Positions 1-9,420 of a stretch of 64,000 nucleotides of DNA are shown piece by piece (position 1 is the stretch's first letter; each line of letters starts with the position of its first letter). Position numbers and translations under genes: made by a program. This DNA comes from Lachnospiraceae bacterium (GTDB lineage: Bacteria > Bacillota > Clostridia > Lachnospirales > Lachnospiraceae). The stretch lies in contig CAAFXG010000216.1 of NCBI GenBank assembly GCA_900766925.1, positions 1 through 64,000 of the forward strand, read 5' to 3'. The notes below the pieces were generated by a model. It made no database searches. It saw only the letters and a list, made by a program, of their open reading frames with translations, and had not been told where the DNA came from.

Positions 1-24
1 ATAGATCAAAACATGGTACAGTAG

Positions 25-1224
25 TTAGTAACAAGGTGGCTCTGTTTGTCCGGAATGGTGGCTCTCGCCACACCGGACAGGCGGCTCCGCCGCAACGTAA
101 TATTCAACTTGAGGGTATACCTTTACCGGTGCAGCAAGCTCTGACAAAGTCTTTTTTGTCTCCAAAATAACTTCCATCAACTTAAGAGCCGTAAGAATAC
201 CATCACCTGTGGTTGCATATTTGCTGAATATAATATGACCAGACTGTTCTCCACCAATTCTAAAGCCATTAGCAGTCATACTCTCATACACATATTTATC
301 CCCAACCGTAGTCTGGACATATGGAATATTAGCTTGCTCTAATGCTTTATACAAGCCAATATTGGACATAATTGTAGTAACAATCGTATTACCATCCAAT
401 TCACCTTTAGCTTTCATATGAGAGCCACATATAAATAGTATTGCATCACCATCAACTAATCTGCCTGTCTCGTCAACAGCCAAGCATCTGTCCGCATCTC
501 CATCAAATGCAAATCCTACATCAAGTCTATTTTCCTTCACAAACTCCTTTAAGGAGTCAATATGTGTTGAACCACACTCAACATTAATATTTGTACCATT
601 AGGTTCAGCATTTATTACATAAGTCTTAGCTCCCAATGCATCAAAAACACTCTTGGCAAGGGTCCATGCACTACCATTAGCACAATCAAGTCCAACTCTA
701 ATCCCTTTAAATGAATATTTAGCTAATGAAATAAGATAGCCCATGTAACGGTTTCGTGCCTCTATGTAATCTACAGTACATCCCACATTATCTTTACATG
801 CCAACGGTAGCTCATTCATTTCTCCATCAAGATATCTTTCTATCTCTTGTATGGTGTCATCATCCATCTTCTCACCTTTTGAATTAACTAATTTAATTCC
901 ATTGTCAAAGTAAGGATTGTGACTAGCAGAAATCATCACTCCACAGTCAAAATCTTCTGTTCTTGTTATATACGATACACTTGGCGTAGTAGTTACATGC
1001 ATTAAATAAGCATCTGCGCCAGATGCAGTCAAACCTGCAACCAAAGAGTATTCAAACATATAAGAAGAACGTCTGGTATCCTTACCGATAACCACCTTAC
1101 ATTTCTTACCTAATCTCTCGCCATAATACCAACCTAAAAAGCGTCCTATTTTGATAGCATGTTCATATGTTAATACACTATTTGCTTCCCCACGAAAGCC
1201 ATCTGTTCCGAAATATTTTGACAT
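25..1224 (-). pseudogene. glmM: Phosphoglucosamine mutase (GlmM), C-terminally truncated
   Basis: GlmM converts glucosamine-6-phosphate to glucosamine-1-phosphate for UDP-GlcNAc or other amino-sugar nucleotides. The N-terminal three domains look intact: the phosphoserine loop ISASHNP (catalytic Ser near residue 101), the metal loop DGDADR near 240 and the sugar loop GGEQSGH near 325. The family is usually about 450 residues. This one stops at 399, and its last ~20 residues are read from a GC-rich hairpin repeat. The fourth domain with the RPSGTEP-type phosphate-binding loop is absent, so activity is doubtful. Start chosen at 1224 behind AGGAGG. It is the last gene of the minus-strand cassette; a housekeeping glmM probably exists elsewhere. 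A specialised role in nonulosonate precursor supply before truncation is possible. Confidence 0.75.
35..93. repeat. GC-rich nested-hairpin repeat interrupting the glmM 3' end
   Basis: This short GC-rich block sits in AT-rich sequence. TGTCCGG (47-53) pairs with CCGGACA (73-79). Inside that, GTGGC (58-62) pairs with GCCAC (67-71) around a four-base loop. Next to it, GGCGG (80-84) pairs with CCGCC (87-91). The word GGTGGCTCT occurs twice (35-43 and 57-65). It looks like a small non-coding palindromic repeat unit of the kind scattered through some Clostridia genomes. The reading frame of glmM runs into it and stops shortly after. No second copy was seen in this window, so its repeat nature is inferred from structure only. 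Confidence 0.55.
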
Positions 1225-1248
1225 AATATATCCTCCTGTTTTTCAAAA

Positions 1249-2448
1249 TTACGGACGATAGCTCTTTTGAAGTATGTTACCTCTTTTGCCTTTATTTGTA
1301 ATAATCTTCTTAATTCCTGCAATTCTATAGCTTATAGGTATTTTTATTTTCTTCTTCTTTGCTAAAGTTAATGTTTCTTTAATAAAAGCATCTTTTGTTC
1401 CTTTATAAAAAAGGTATCCCCAATAATAAGCTGGATCTCTATAGTATGCATCAACATCAAAAACATTATTAAAAGCTTTTAGATTTCCAGCTAATTCTAA
1501 ATCTATCATAGTTCTTGTACATTTTGAGCATCTGCTACAATTTTTTAAAATGCCATCCTCTACATATGGTTTTCTACACACCATTAAATATTTTTGAGGT
1601 ATTTTTTTTCGAGAAATATATTCTGTTTTTTCATGCCTAATTGCATCTGCTCCAGTTACATATAGATGTAAGTTTTCGTTTTCTAAACAATGCATATTAA
1701 AAATCGCATTATATTCACTACTATAATCAGAAAATTCAAAAGTTCCATAAATATGAGATGCAGAAAAATAATATACAGAGAATAATTTTTGTAATGCATA
1801 CGCATACGAAATAAATATATTGGTCACACATATTTCGTGAACGAAATCATATATCTCACCACATAGATTAGACTTTATATCAACAAATTTAATTCCACAT
1901 TCATCACAAATTTTCTTAGACATTTCTCTATATGCAGTTTGTTTTTCGTTATCAAATTCTCCTAAATCACCAGTTTCACAATACAATCCATGTGTAACTT
2001 TATAATTAGCCGAATCAAATTCCAAACTCTTTAATAAGGAATAATACGAATCAATACCTCCAGAAATACCACAGCCAACACTATTTTTTATATTCAAACA
2101 TTTATTACTTAATTCTGCATCTATCTCAAATTCGTTCATCCATTCAACATACTTACTCCACGCAGGAATATAATGTCTTGTAAGTTGATAAAATAATTGT
2201 TCAGACACAGGTGCATCACATTTAATCACTAATTTATCGTCTTTCTTAGACCTTGAAAATGCTAAAGGTAACAATGCAATCAAAAAAGCATCCGCTCTTT
2301 CTTCACACAAATATTTCGAATACTCACCATCCACTTTATACCATATAATTTTAGGTTTGCTCCAAAATTCTGCATTTATTTCTGCTGATAAAACTACACT
2401 ATCATCTTTGTTTTCACAAATAAATGGTTTCCCTATTTTTAAAATCAT
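1249..2448 (-). CDS. PP-loop ATP-pyrophosphatase family protein of a glycan cassette
   Basis: A 399-residue soluble protein. Residues 129-134 (SGGIDS) form a PP-loop that binds ATP and adenylates a substrate, as in QueC, asparagine synthetase and sugar amidotransferases of the WbpG/PseA type. Near residue 305 a CSRCSKC cluster could bind zinc, as in QueC. The remainder does not match a family I can name. Position between a GT-C-like membrane protein and glmM suggests it modifies a sugar or its precursor, for example by amidation, but the substrate is unknown. RBS AGGGGTG lies upstream of the ATG. Visible AT richness resembles the neighbouring transferase genes rather than the rfb genes. Confidence 0.6.
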   Translation of the reverse strand: MILKIGKPFICENKDDSVVLSAEINAEFWSKPKIIWYKVDGEYSKYLCEERADAFLIALLPLAFSRSKKDDKLVIKCDAPVSEQLFYQLTRHYIPAWSKYVEWMNEFEIDAELSNKCLNIKNSVGCGISGGIDSYYSLLKSLEFDSANYKVTHGLYCETGDLGEFDNEKQTAYREMSKKICDECGIKFVDIKSNLCGEIYDFVHEICVTNIFISYAYALQKLFSVYYFSASHIYGTFEFSDYSSEYNAIFNMHCLENENLHLYVTGADAIRHEKTEYISRKKIPQKYLMVCRKPYVEDGILKNCSRCSKCTRTMIDLELAGNLKAFNNVFDVDAYYRDPAYYWGYLFYKGTKDAFIKETLTLAKKKKIKIPISYRIAGIKKIITNKGKRGNILQKSYRP

Positions 2449-2461
2449 CTAATATTCACCC

Positions 2462-4468
2462 CTACTTTATCTTTCTTGCATCAACCTGCCAACCCTTATA
2501 ATTTATAGAGTATTCACAATAAAACGGCACCTGTTCAACTGCCGAGAATTCCTCATAACACACATTATAAGGAAAAGATACTATATATATATTTCTATAG
2601 TTATCTTTGTTAATATCTTCTAAATCCGACTCATCATTTATAAACATATAGTTTAGTTTTTCATACTTATCACTATATCTTATTTTCCCAGCAAAAGCGT
2701 CATAATAGTATTCAGAAGAATTTACATTTTCCTTACCCAATATAAATATACCCGTTAATTCTTTACTTGATTTACCATATATACTTTCAATCAATACTAA
2801 ATCTTCATTTGAATAATTTATATTAACTAGCATTTTCTCAAGAGCTTCAACCATATATGTATATTCTCTATTATATTCTATAGCATGAGAAAATTCTCTT
2901 TCTCTAATCATTTCCTCATCCGTCGTAATAACATCTTTTACTTGTGTATATGCAATAGTACTTACAATTTTCCTTGTACCAATATCTATATTACGAAAAA
3001 CCGATAATGTTACCGGATCTACGGTTATAAATGATTGAATAAAGCATGCAATACAACAAATACTAAATATAATATATTTTAAAACCTTTTTAATTTTAAC
3101 AGAGTTAATCATTACAACAAATAAAATAATATATATCCATAGATGAGGGGCTATATACCTAGTATGTGTATAAGTTATATATATAAAATTAAAAATAATG
3201 AAAGTTAAATAGCTACACAATAATATCCATATATTATTATTAATCTCATGTATCTTCTTTTTTTTCAACAAAAGTACAATAGAACAAATACAAATACAGA
3301 ATGTAAATATCCAAGAAAAATTCAGCAAGAATAGTTCTTTTAATTTACATACTATATTTACTGCATTAATACCAAACTTATGTAATTCTGTACCACTCGA
3401 CGATATTTGTGTCGGATTCTTACTTGCAAACCAATGAGAACCACCAAACAGCCACACCACAACAAAAAAAGCAGCCGGTATCCCTACAAAAAAAAGTTTC
3501 TTAACACTTCCAATGTTAAATCCTTTTTTTACTTCTATTATAAAAATTCCTAAAAGAATTCCACACAAAATTACAATGCCAACCTCTTTACTGAATACTA
3601 GACATACTAGTGATATTGCTAATAAAATATATTCCTCTCTAACATAAAAAAATACAGCAAAAATCCAAAACACCATCATCATATAATCAATATTAATATT
3701 ATAAATTGTTCCCAATAATAATGGTTGAAAAGCATATATAGCACATATAACACAATTTATAAATTTATTTTTCTCATCTAGTTCAAAATATTTTACCAAA
3801 TAAGAAAACATAAAGATTGTAATCAAAAACAACGCTAATTGGACACATCTAACCCCCACCGGTGAGTCAGGAGTAATAAACTCGCCAATTAAATAGAAAA
3901 AAGCTACTGCATACGAACTATGTCCACCCAATTTAAATAAATTTAATGTATTAAACGAAAAATCAATAGACTTCGCATTACTTGTATATGTATAATATGT
4001 TAATGAATCCATATGCATCCAATCATCTAGAGTTTCCACGCTACACACAACAATAATAATACACAGAACTATTATGTAACTATAATTTACAAAGAACGTT
4101 TTTACTCTTGTCCAAAAGTCAATACTTAGTATAAAATCAAAAAATAACGAAACTGTAGGCACAGCAATACAAACAGTCTCTAAAAAAATTAATCTATTAT
4201 TTAATTTAATTGTATATGGTGAAATTATTGCTAACGAAAAAAATATAAATATAATACTATATACAACAAATAACTGACTCTTTAAATTAATATTAGTACT
4301 ATCGTTTTTTATTATCAAATAATAAGCCACCAAACTTAAACCAAAACTGAATCCTAATAAAAGATTTGAAATATGCGCATTTAAAATTTGGTTAACTATA
4401 AAGGCTACAAAAAAGCTTATAATAGCTAGGCTATCACAAAATATCAATACTTTTTTATATGCTTTCAT
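2462..4468 (-). CDS. Multi-spanning membrane protein, probable GT-C-type glycosyltransferase
   Basis: About 668 residues with roughly a dozen hydrophobic helices and a C-terminal extracytoplasmic region of about 170 residues. After the first helices there is an acidic loop (DDWMHMDSLTYY), the place where GT-C enzymes carry their catalytic acid. It follows a GtrB-like polyprenyl-phosphate glycosyltransferase gene, which suggests it moves a sugar from a polyprenyl-phosphate donor onto an extracellular glycan. The ATG at 4468 is preferred over 4474 because AAGGAG sits seven bases before it. No close family is recognised, so the transferase role is inferred from topology and neighbours. Confidence 0.5.
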   Translation of the reverse strand: MKAYKKVLIFCDSLAIISFFVAFIVNQILNAHISNLLLGFSFGLSLVAYYLIIKNDSTNINLKSQLFVVYSIIFIFFSLAIISPYTIKLNNRLIFLETVCIAVPTVSLFFDFILSIDFWTRVKTFFVNYSYIIVLCIIIVVCSVETLDDWMHMDSLTYYTYTSNAKSIDFSFNTLNLFKLGGHSSYAVAFFYLIGEFITPDSPVGVRCVQLALFLITIFMFSYLVKYFELDEKNKFINCVICAIYAFQPLLLGTIYNINIDYMMMVFWIFAVFFYVREEYILLAISLVCLVFSKEVGIVILCGILLGIFIIEVKKGFNIGSVKKLFFVGIPAAFFVVVWLFGGSHWFASKNPTQISSSGTELHKFGINAVNIVCKLKELFLLNFSWIFTFCICICSIVLLLKKKKIHEINNNIWILLCSYLTFIIFNFIYITYTHTRYIAPHLWIYIILFVVMINSVKIKKVLKYIIFSICCIACFIQSFITVDPVTLSVFRNIDIGTRKIVSTIAYTQVKDVITTDEEMIREREFSHAIEYNREYTYMVEALEKMLVNINYSNEDLVLIESIYGKSSKELTGIFILGKENVNSSEYYYDAFAGKIRYSDKYEKLNYMFINDESDLEDINKDNYRNIYIVSFPYNVCYEEFSAVEQVPFYCEYSINYKGWQVDARKIK

Positions 4469-4483
4469 ATCCATACTCCTTTA

Positions 4484-5413
4484 TTACAGATTAATTCTTC
4501 CTTTTTCGATAACTACAGGTCTATTCTGTAATCTACCATTTATTTTCATCAAATATTCACCCAATATACCCACACATATCATATTAATTGAACAAGCACA
4601 AAAAACACCACATAAAAGAACAAAATTACTTATTATGTATTTTGCTTTTATCAAATTAAAAATTATTGCACCTATAGCAAACAATACAGATAAAATATTA
4701 AAATATATACCACTTATAGTTATCAAAAAAGGTATTTTATTAGAACTTTCAGTAAATCTAAGTAACGCTATATAACACAATGACTTAAAATTATTAGACG
4801 ATTTTCCACTACGTCTTTTCGCTTGTTTATAATATACCTTTTCAACATTATATCCATGGCTACATATAAACGATCTCAATGATAAATACATTAATGGATC
4901 ATCAATACTTTTACAAATATCTATAAATTCTCTGTCATATAACGCACCAGTAAAATTAGGAAGAGTATCACCTTCAGAAAACTCCTCTGAAATTTTATAA
5001 AAAAGCTGTCTGACCAACCACATTGATTTTTTTTCTTCACTAGAATCCTTTATTAGACAAACAATTTTTGCTCCATTCTCCCATTTCTCAACTAATGATA
5101 AAATAGTATTGACAGGCACCTGAAAATCAGCCGGTATACATATTACACAATCCCCTGGAGTATTTATAATTCCATGCCATGATGAACTCCATCTAAAATT
5201 TTTTGCATTCAATATTGCTTTTACTCTTGAATGTTTTTCACATAATACATGGAGTTTATCTACAGTCTTATCTGTTGAATTATTATCGATAAACACAATA
5301 TTGCACTCATAATTGCGTAATTTCTCATCAAACAAACTTAATATTGCCTCTGCAATTGGTATCACATTATCTTCCTCATTATAACAAGGTAATAAAATTC
5401 CTATTTTTTTCAT
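4484..5413 (-). CDS. GtrB/ArnC-like polyprenyl-phosphate glycosyltransferase (GT2)
   Basis: A 309-residue GT2 protein. The N-terminal fold opens with ILLPCYNEEDNV, followed by IDNNSTDKT and the donor/metal motif PADFQ. Two C-terminal hydrophobic helices (about 230-300) anchor it in the membrane and end in the GEYLMKINGR stretch typical of GtrB, CsbB and ArnC. Such enzymes load a sugar from a nucleotide donor onto undecaprenyl phosphate on the cytoplasmic face. With the membrane protein that follows, it would form a gtr-type decoration module. The sugar could be the CDP-dideoxysugar made by the upstream genes, but this is inference. RBS AGGAG precedes the ATG. Confidence 0.8.
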   Translation of the reverse strand: MKKIGILLPCYNEEDNVIPIAEAILSLFDEKLRNYECNIVFIDNNSTDKTVDKLHVLCEKHSRVKAILNAKNFRWSSSWHGIINTPGDCVICIPADFQVPVNTILSLVEKWENGAKIVCLIKDSSEEKKSMWLVRQLFYKISEEFSEGDTLPNFTGALYDREFIDICKSIDDPLMYLSLRSFICSHGYNVEKVYYKQAKRRSGKSSNNFKSLCYIALLRFTESSNKIPFLITISGIYFNILSVLFAIGAIIFNLIKAKYIISNFVLLCGVFCACSINMICVGILGEYLMKINGRLQNRPVVIEKGRINL

Positions 5414-5422
5414 ATCTTACTC

Positions 5423-6661
5423 CTATCTTGGCAAACCATCTTCCCAACAAGAAAAAAAATTATCAAATCCAATTTCTTTACAATATGCCTTAGCTTCAGG
5501 CATAGCAGCTCCAGCACAAATAATACAAACAGCCTCTTTGTTTGTATCTAAAATATTTCTTTCTGCTGTATTATGTCCTAAGAAATTAATTTTTTTAAAT
5601 TGATCTATTACTCCTATTAATGTTGCATTATTATAATTGTTTTTAATATATTCATAAACCAATTCAGCAGTCTGTGTTGCACCCCAAAGAATATACGAAA
5701 ATTTATCCTCATATTTAAACCTATTTTCTATATAAGGAATAACATCTGAAAAATTATCAATGTATACATCCCGTATATCTTTTCGTTCATAAAAATAACT
5801 CACACTTAATATATCATTATATTTGTTGTATGCATTCATTATCTGTTTGATTGACGCATTCATTACTTGTTTTTTCAAATCTTCTATATCAGGTAAGATT
5901 GGATTCCAATTTATATTATCATATTCTTGTTGTGTATACACAGGTATAAGATTTTCAATCATAGGAAAACGTATCGATAAGCGTTTTTTAGCAAGAATAA
6001 CAGGTATTCCAAATGCAAGGCAAGGCAGAGCCGCATGCATTCTTGTAGTTACAATCATTTTTGCATCAGATATATACTCTCCATATACCTCTTTAGCTTT
6101 TTCTTCTGTCCCATTTTCACATTCATCAGACATATATACATGATTTTTAAAAACACAATCATCTAATAATTCCTTTGGTATTTTTTCAATTAAATCGTCA
6201 GTTAAGTCTATACAATATATTTTTTTCTTATCATCATACCCATTTCTAACTTTAGGCAAGGTTAATGTAATACATCCATTTAAATACGCATCAACACAAT
6301 TTTTTCTAAGACCTTCCATAGTATACTGATCTCTGCAACCTATAGGTTGATATCGTTTTAAATACTCTATATCCTCTAATCTATAATCTTGTTTCATTGT
6401 AGCAAATCCCAAAAATACGGGAATTATTTTCTCTGAAAAACAGGTGACAAAGTCTTCATGACTATATCCATATAAAGGAAACGAAATAGGCAACACAACA
6501 TAATCACCATCGTATGTAGACAACTCACTAAATGGTATTCTAACAACCTCATTATAGTCTATACCCATATTTTTATATAAATTTTCAATAGCCAATAATT
6601 GAATGTCATCACCAACTGTACATCTTCCTTTCCTATTCATGATAATGTTAGCAAATTTCAT
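5423..6661 (-). CDS. Polysaccharide pyruvyl transferase family protein with C-terminal Rossmann-like domain
   Basis: A 412-residue protein. The first ~290 residues match the polysaccharide pyruvyl transferase family: GDDIQL near the N terminus, GCRDQYTMEGLRK in the middle and TTRMHAALPCLAFGIPVI near 215. This family adds pyruvate ketals from PEP to glycans, though distant members may do other transfers. The last ~90 residues (ILWGATQTAELVYEYI onward) look like a nucleotide-binding domain of the PglD N-terminal type, an unusual addition. Its RBS is embedded in the last codons of the NeuB-type gene, so the two are translationally coupled. Confidence 0.7.
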   Translation of the reverse strand: MKFANIIMNRKGRCTVGDDIQLLAIENLYKNMGIDYNEVVRIPFSELSTYDGDYVVLPISFPLYGYSHEDFVTCFSEKIIPVFLGFATMKQDYRLEDIEYLKRYQPIGCRDQYTMEGLRKNCVDAYLNGCITLTLPKVRNGYDDKKKIYCIDLTDDLIEKIPKELLDDCVFKNHVYMSDECENGTEEKAKEVYGEYISDAKMIVTTRMHAALPCLAFGIPVILAKKRLSIRFPMIENLIPVYTQQEYDNINWNPILPDIEDLKKQVMNASIKQIMNAYNKYNDILSVSYFYERKDIRDVYIDNFSDVIPYIENRFKYEDKFSYILWGATQTAELVYEYIKNNYNNATLIGVIDQFKKINFLGHNTAERNILDTNKEAVCIICAGAAMPEAKAYCKEIGFDNFFSCWEDGLPR

Positions 6662-6662
6662 T

Positions 6663-7730
6663 CTATACCTCCATCATATCACTCATCAAAATAGTATCAT
6701 CCTCAATATTCATCTTAGCCCTCATGCCGATAATCTCATCAATCCGGCTTGGTGAAATACCTGTTCCAGGTCTTTTGAATGTCAGCATCTCCCTTGTGAT
6801 AACTGTACCCTTAGGAATTGCTCCAAACGAAACAATTGAGCGTCTTGCATTTAACCTTGCGGCACCTTCACTCTCAAGGCACTCCAATGCACCATTTCCC
6901 TTCAATTGCTTCAGAAATTCAAGACCACTTTTTATCTTTTTTAAATCGTCAGGATCCATGGCATGATAATGGTCATTGCCCGGTAAGGTTTTATCCAATG
7001 TAAAATGCTTCTCTATTATTTGAGCCCCATACAAATAGGCCATCTTTATTACATCCATACATTCGTCAGGCTTTGTATGGTCAGAGTATCCAATAATACA
7101 TTCCGGAAAGTTCTCCTTCAATGAACGTATTTTTTCTAAGTTGGCATGCTCATACGGAGTAGGATATTCCAGTACGCAATGAAGTAATCCTAAAGGTTTA
7201 TCATTATTAGCCTGTATAAGACTAACTGCCTTCTTTATCTCATCTAAGTTTGATGCTCCTGTAGACAAAATAACCTGCTTGCCCTTTTTGCTCATATATT
7301 CTATAAAAGGGAGATTAGACAAATCAGAGGACGAAATCTTATACTCGTTCATATAATCATACAGGTAATCTGCAGATTCATAGTCAAATGGTGTAGAAAG
7401 GAAGTCGACATCTATGGACTTTGAATATTCAGCCAGCTCAGCATATTCATTCTTACCAAAAGAATCATATTTCTGAAACAGCTCGTACTGAGATGTTGTA
7501 GTTTCTTCCGTAGTATCCCAGTAAGATGGCGAATTCTTAGCAGCAAGGGTTGATGCCTTATATGTTTGGAACTTTACTGCATCTATTCCGGCTTTTTTTG
7601 CCTCTAATATCATTAGCTTTGCAGCTTCCATATTACTGATATTAAGCTTTGTTGCAATGTCATAATAATTAACACCAATTTCAGCAATAAGATAATAATC
7701 CTGTTTTTTAATGGTTTCTATTGCACTCAT
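6663..7730 (-). CDS. NeuB-type nonulosonic acid synthase (sialic, legionaminic or pseudaminic acid)
   Basis: A 355-residue enzyme that condenses PEP with a six-carbon amino sugar to form a nine-carbon nonulosonic acid. It has the NeuB barrel (LIAEIGVNY start, AVKFQTYKAS, ILSTGASNLDEI, GYSDHT, IIEKHFTLDKTLPGNDH) and a C-terminal SAF domain from about 295 (ARRSIVSFGAIPKGTVIT). Which nonulosonate it makes cannot be read from this sequence. The adjacent PseG-like domain points to a pseudaminic/SpsE-type pathway rather than true sialic acid. The earlier enzymes (dehydratase, aminotransferase, acetyltransferase) are not in the window. It starts directly after the stop of the NeuA-PseG gene. Confidence 0.85.
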   Translation of the reverse strand: MSAIETIKKQDYYLIAEIGVNYYDIATKLNISNMEAAKLMILEAKKAGIDAVKFQTYKASTLAAKNSPSYWDTTEETTTSQYELFQKYDSFGKNEYAELAEYSKSIDVDFLSTPFDYESADYLYDYMNEYKISSSDLSNLPFIEYMSKKGKQVILSTGASNLDEIKKAVSLIQANNDKPLGLLHCVLEYPTPYEHANLEKIRSLKENFPECIIGYSDHTKPDECMDVIKMAYLYGAQIIEKHFTLDKTLPGNDHYHAMDPDDLKKIKSGLEFLKQLKGNGALECLESEGAARLNARRSIVSFGAIPKGTVITREMLTFKRPGTGISPSRIDEIIGMRAKMNIEDDTILMSDMMEV

Positions 7731-9371
7731 CTATCTTTCTCCTAAAATTAATTTTTTTACTCTATATATTCCCTTTTCTAAATGATATCCTGACATCTGA
7801 TTTTTTATCTGGTTTCTTATCTGCGGACTTCGATACAGCCACAACAAGGTTTCCTTGATTGTTGATACATCTATGGAAGCACCTAATCCAAGATTGATAA
7901 ACCCATTTGTCATATACCCAAATTCATGAGTAAGCTCTCGCTCATTCTGAGCTATTACAATAGTTGGTATAGTCATATGAGCCAATTCATACATTGTTCT
8001 TCCCTGGGACGAAAACGCAAGGTCAGCCTTGGACATGTATTCACTCACGACACTTACATCCTTCAAAAACGTAACATTTAAATTCTTAGAAGCTGCCAGC
8101 TTTTTAATCTGTGAACTGTTTTTGTTACCCGCACCCATTATTACCGTATAATGTACATTTTTAAATTCCTCAGGAAGCTGTGCAATCGCACATAACGCCT
8201 TTTCAGTGATATTACATGGATCAGTGCCACCAAACATAATCAGCACCTCATTCACAACATCTGAATGTTCCTTTGGAGTTGCAATAAGGAACTCGTCCTT
8301 AATGCAATAATATTTTTGTCCCCAAAAACAATTAGGCAAATCATTCTGTTTGCTATATAAGTCATTTATCACAACATCAGCAGAATGAATTCCACTTCCC
8401 AAATCCTCCAGATTAACAACGCGACAACCACATTCTTTGATACTGTCAATATAAGCCTGATCCGTATCCAGGATATCATTTACCACAATATCCACATTAT
8501 GCCTTCGCACCAAATCAGGAACATCCTTATTGTTTTTTATTATATTGCATACATATCCCCGCTCAGTAATTTTATCTACCGCAAGCTTAGATTTTTCTGA
8601 TATTGCAAAGAATACATTATGCTCAAACAGCACACTTGCCAGCTGCAGACCTCGATATATGTGTCCCATACCAATTTCCTTGTAACCTTCAAGTCGAATC
8701 AGTATATTTCTTTTGCCTAATACACTTTCGGCAATCATCCAATCTTCTAATGAAAGGATTTCCAGTCCTTCCTGAGAGCTTATCTCAAATACATACACCT
8801 TTTTCCCGAATCGAGTTTCACCATCTACTACATCGCGCCTTGAAATAACTAATGTTCCATTCTCCTCTAAATGCTTAGGAAGATATTTTCTATTCTCACG
8901 TCTTTCAAATAATGGTTCAAACTCACCATCTTTTTCACACCATGCCAAATGCGGTCTGTTAATTGCACTAACATAAGTATCGTATTGGCTGCCTAAAAAA
9001 GACTCTATTGCATCATCCAGTGTCTTCTCAGTAAGCAACGGAGAAGTAGGTTGCAATGTTATTACAATATCATATTTCTTACTCTTCTTTTGCTCCTGAC
9101 AAACAAGAGCATGATTTACTATGGGATCTAATGTAACATCATCAGCCTCGTACTGATTTGGTCTTTAAATATATTCAACATGTGTTTTATTGCATATATT
9201 TATAATTTCAACATCACTTGTAGAAACAACGATGTCTGGGTTAAATTTACTTTTTTGAGCAATACCTATCGCATAGCATATTAATGGTTTATTCTCCAAA
9301 ATACGCAAATTCTTACGTGTCACTCCATGTTTATCCCCATAATCAGGTATAACAACTAAAATACTACCCAT
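7731..9371 (-). pseudogene. CMP-nonulosonate synthetase/PseG-like fusion, interrupted by an in-frame stop
   Basis: Codons 1-68 give the start of a CMP-acylneuraminate synthetase (IP-x5-HGVTRKNLRIL, the nucleotide-binding N terminus). A TAA at 9165-9167 then ends translation. Reading on in the same frame restores the family: a long stretch leads to TLQPTSPLL, a conserved NeuA motif. From about residue 235 a PseG/SpsG-type UDP-sugar hydrolase follows (GMGHIYRG, GGTDP, GAGNKN). With the stop ignored the protein is 546 residues, matching SpsF plus SpsG fused. A point mutation is the simplest explanation, since no frame change is needed. An internal start (TTG near 9056) could still yield the PseG half. 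Without the CMP half, the nonulosonate made by the next gene would not be activated here. Confidence 0.75.
9165..9167 (-). other. In-frame TAA stop within the NeuA-PseG fusion
   Basis: On the minus strand the codons run HVEYI-stop-RPNQYEADDV with homology continuing on both sides in one frame. A single base change from AAA, CAA or GAA would create this stop. Confidence 0.75.
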
Positions 9372-9420
9372 CTCTCAACCTCAGTTACTTAAAATAATAT
9401 ATCTTTTACCCCAAAACGCA

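Noticed and set aside
6663..7730. True sialic acid (Neu5Ac) pathway
   Set aside because: The partner domain is PseG-like, not a NeuC-type hydrolysing epimerase, so a pseudaminic-type product is more likely, though not certain.
7731..9056. Independent PseG-type gene starting at a TTG near 9056
   Set aside because: The same frame continues upstream with cytidylyltransferase homology through the TAA at 9165; it is better described as one interrupted fusion.
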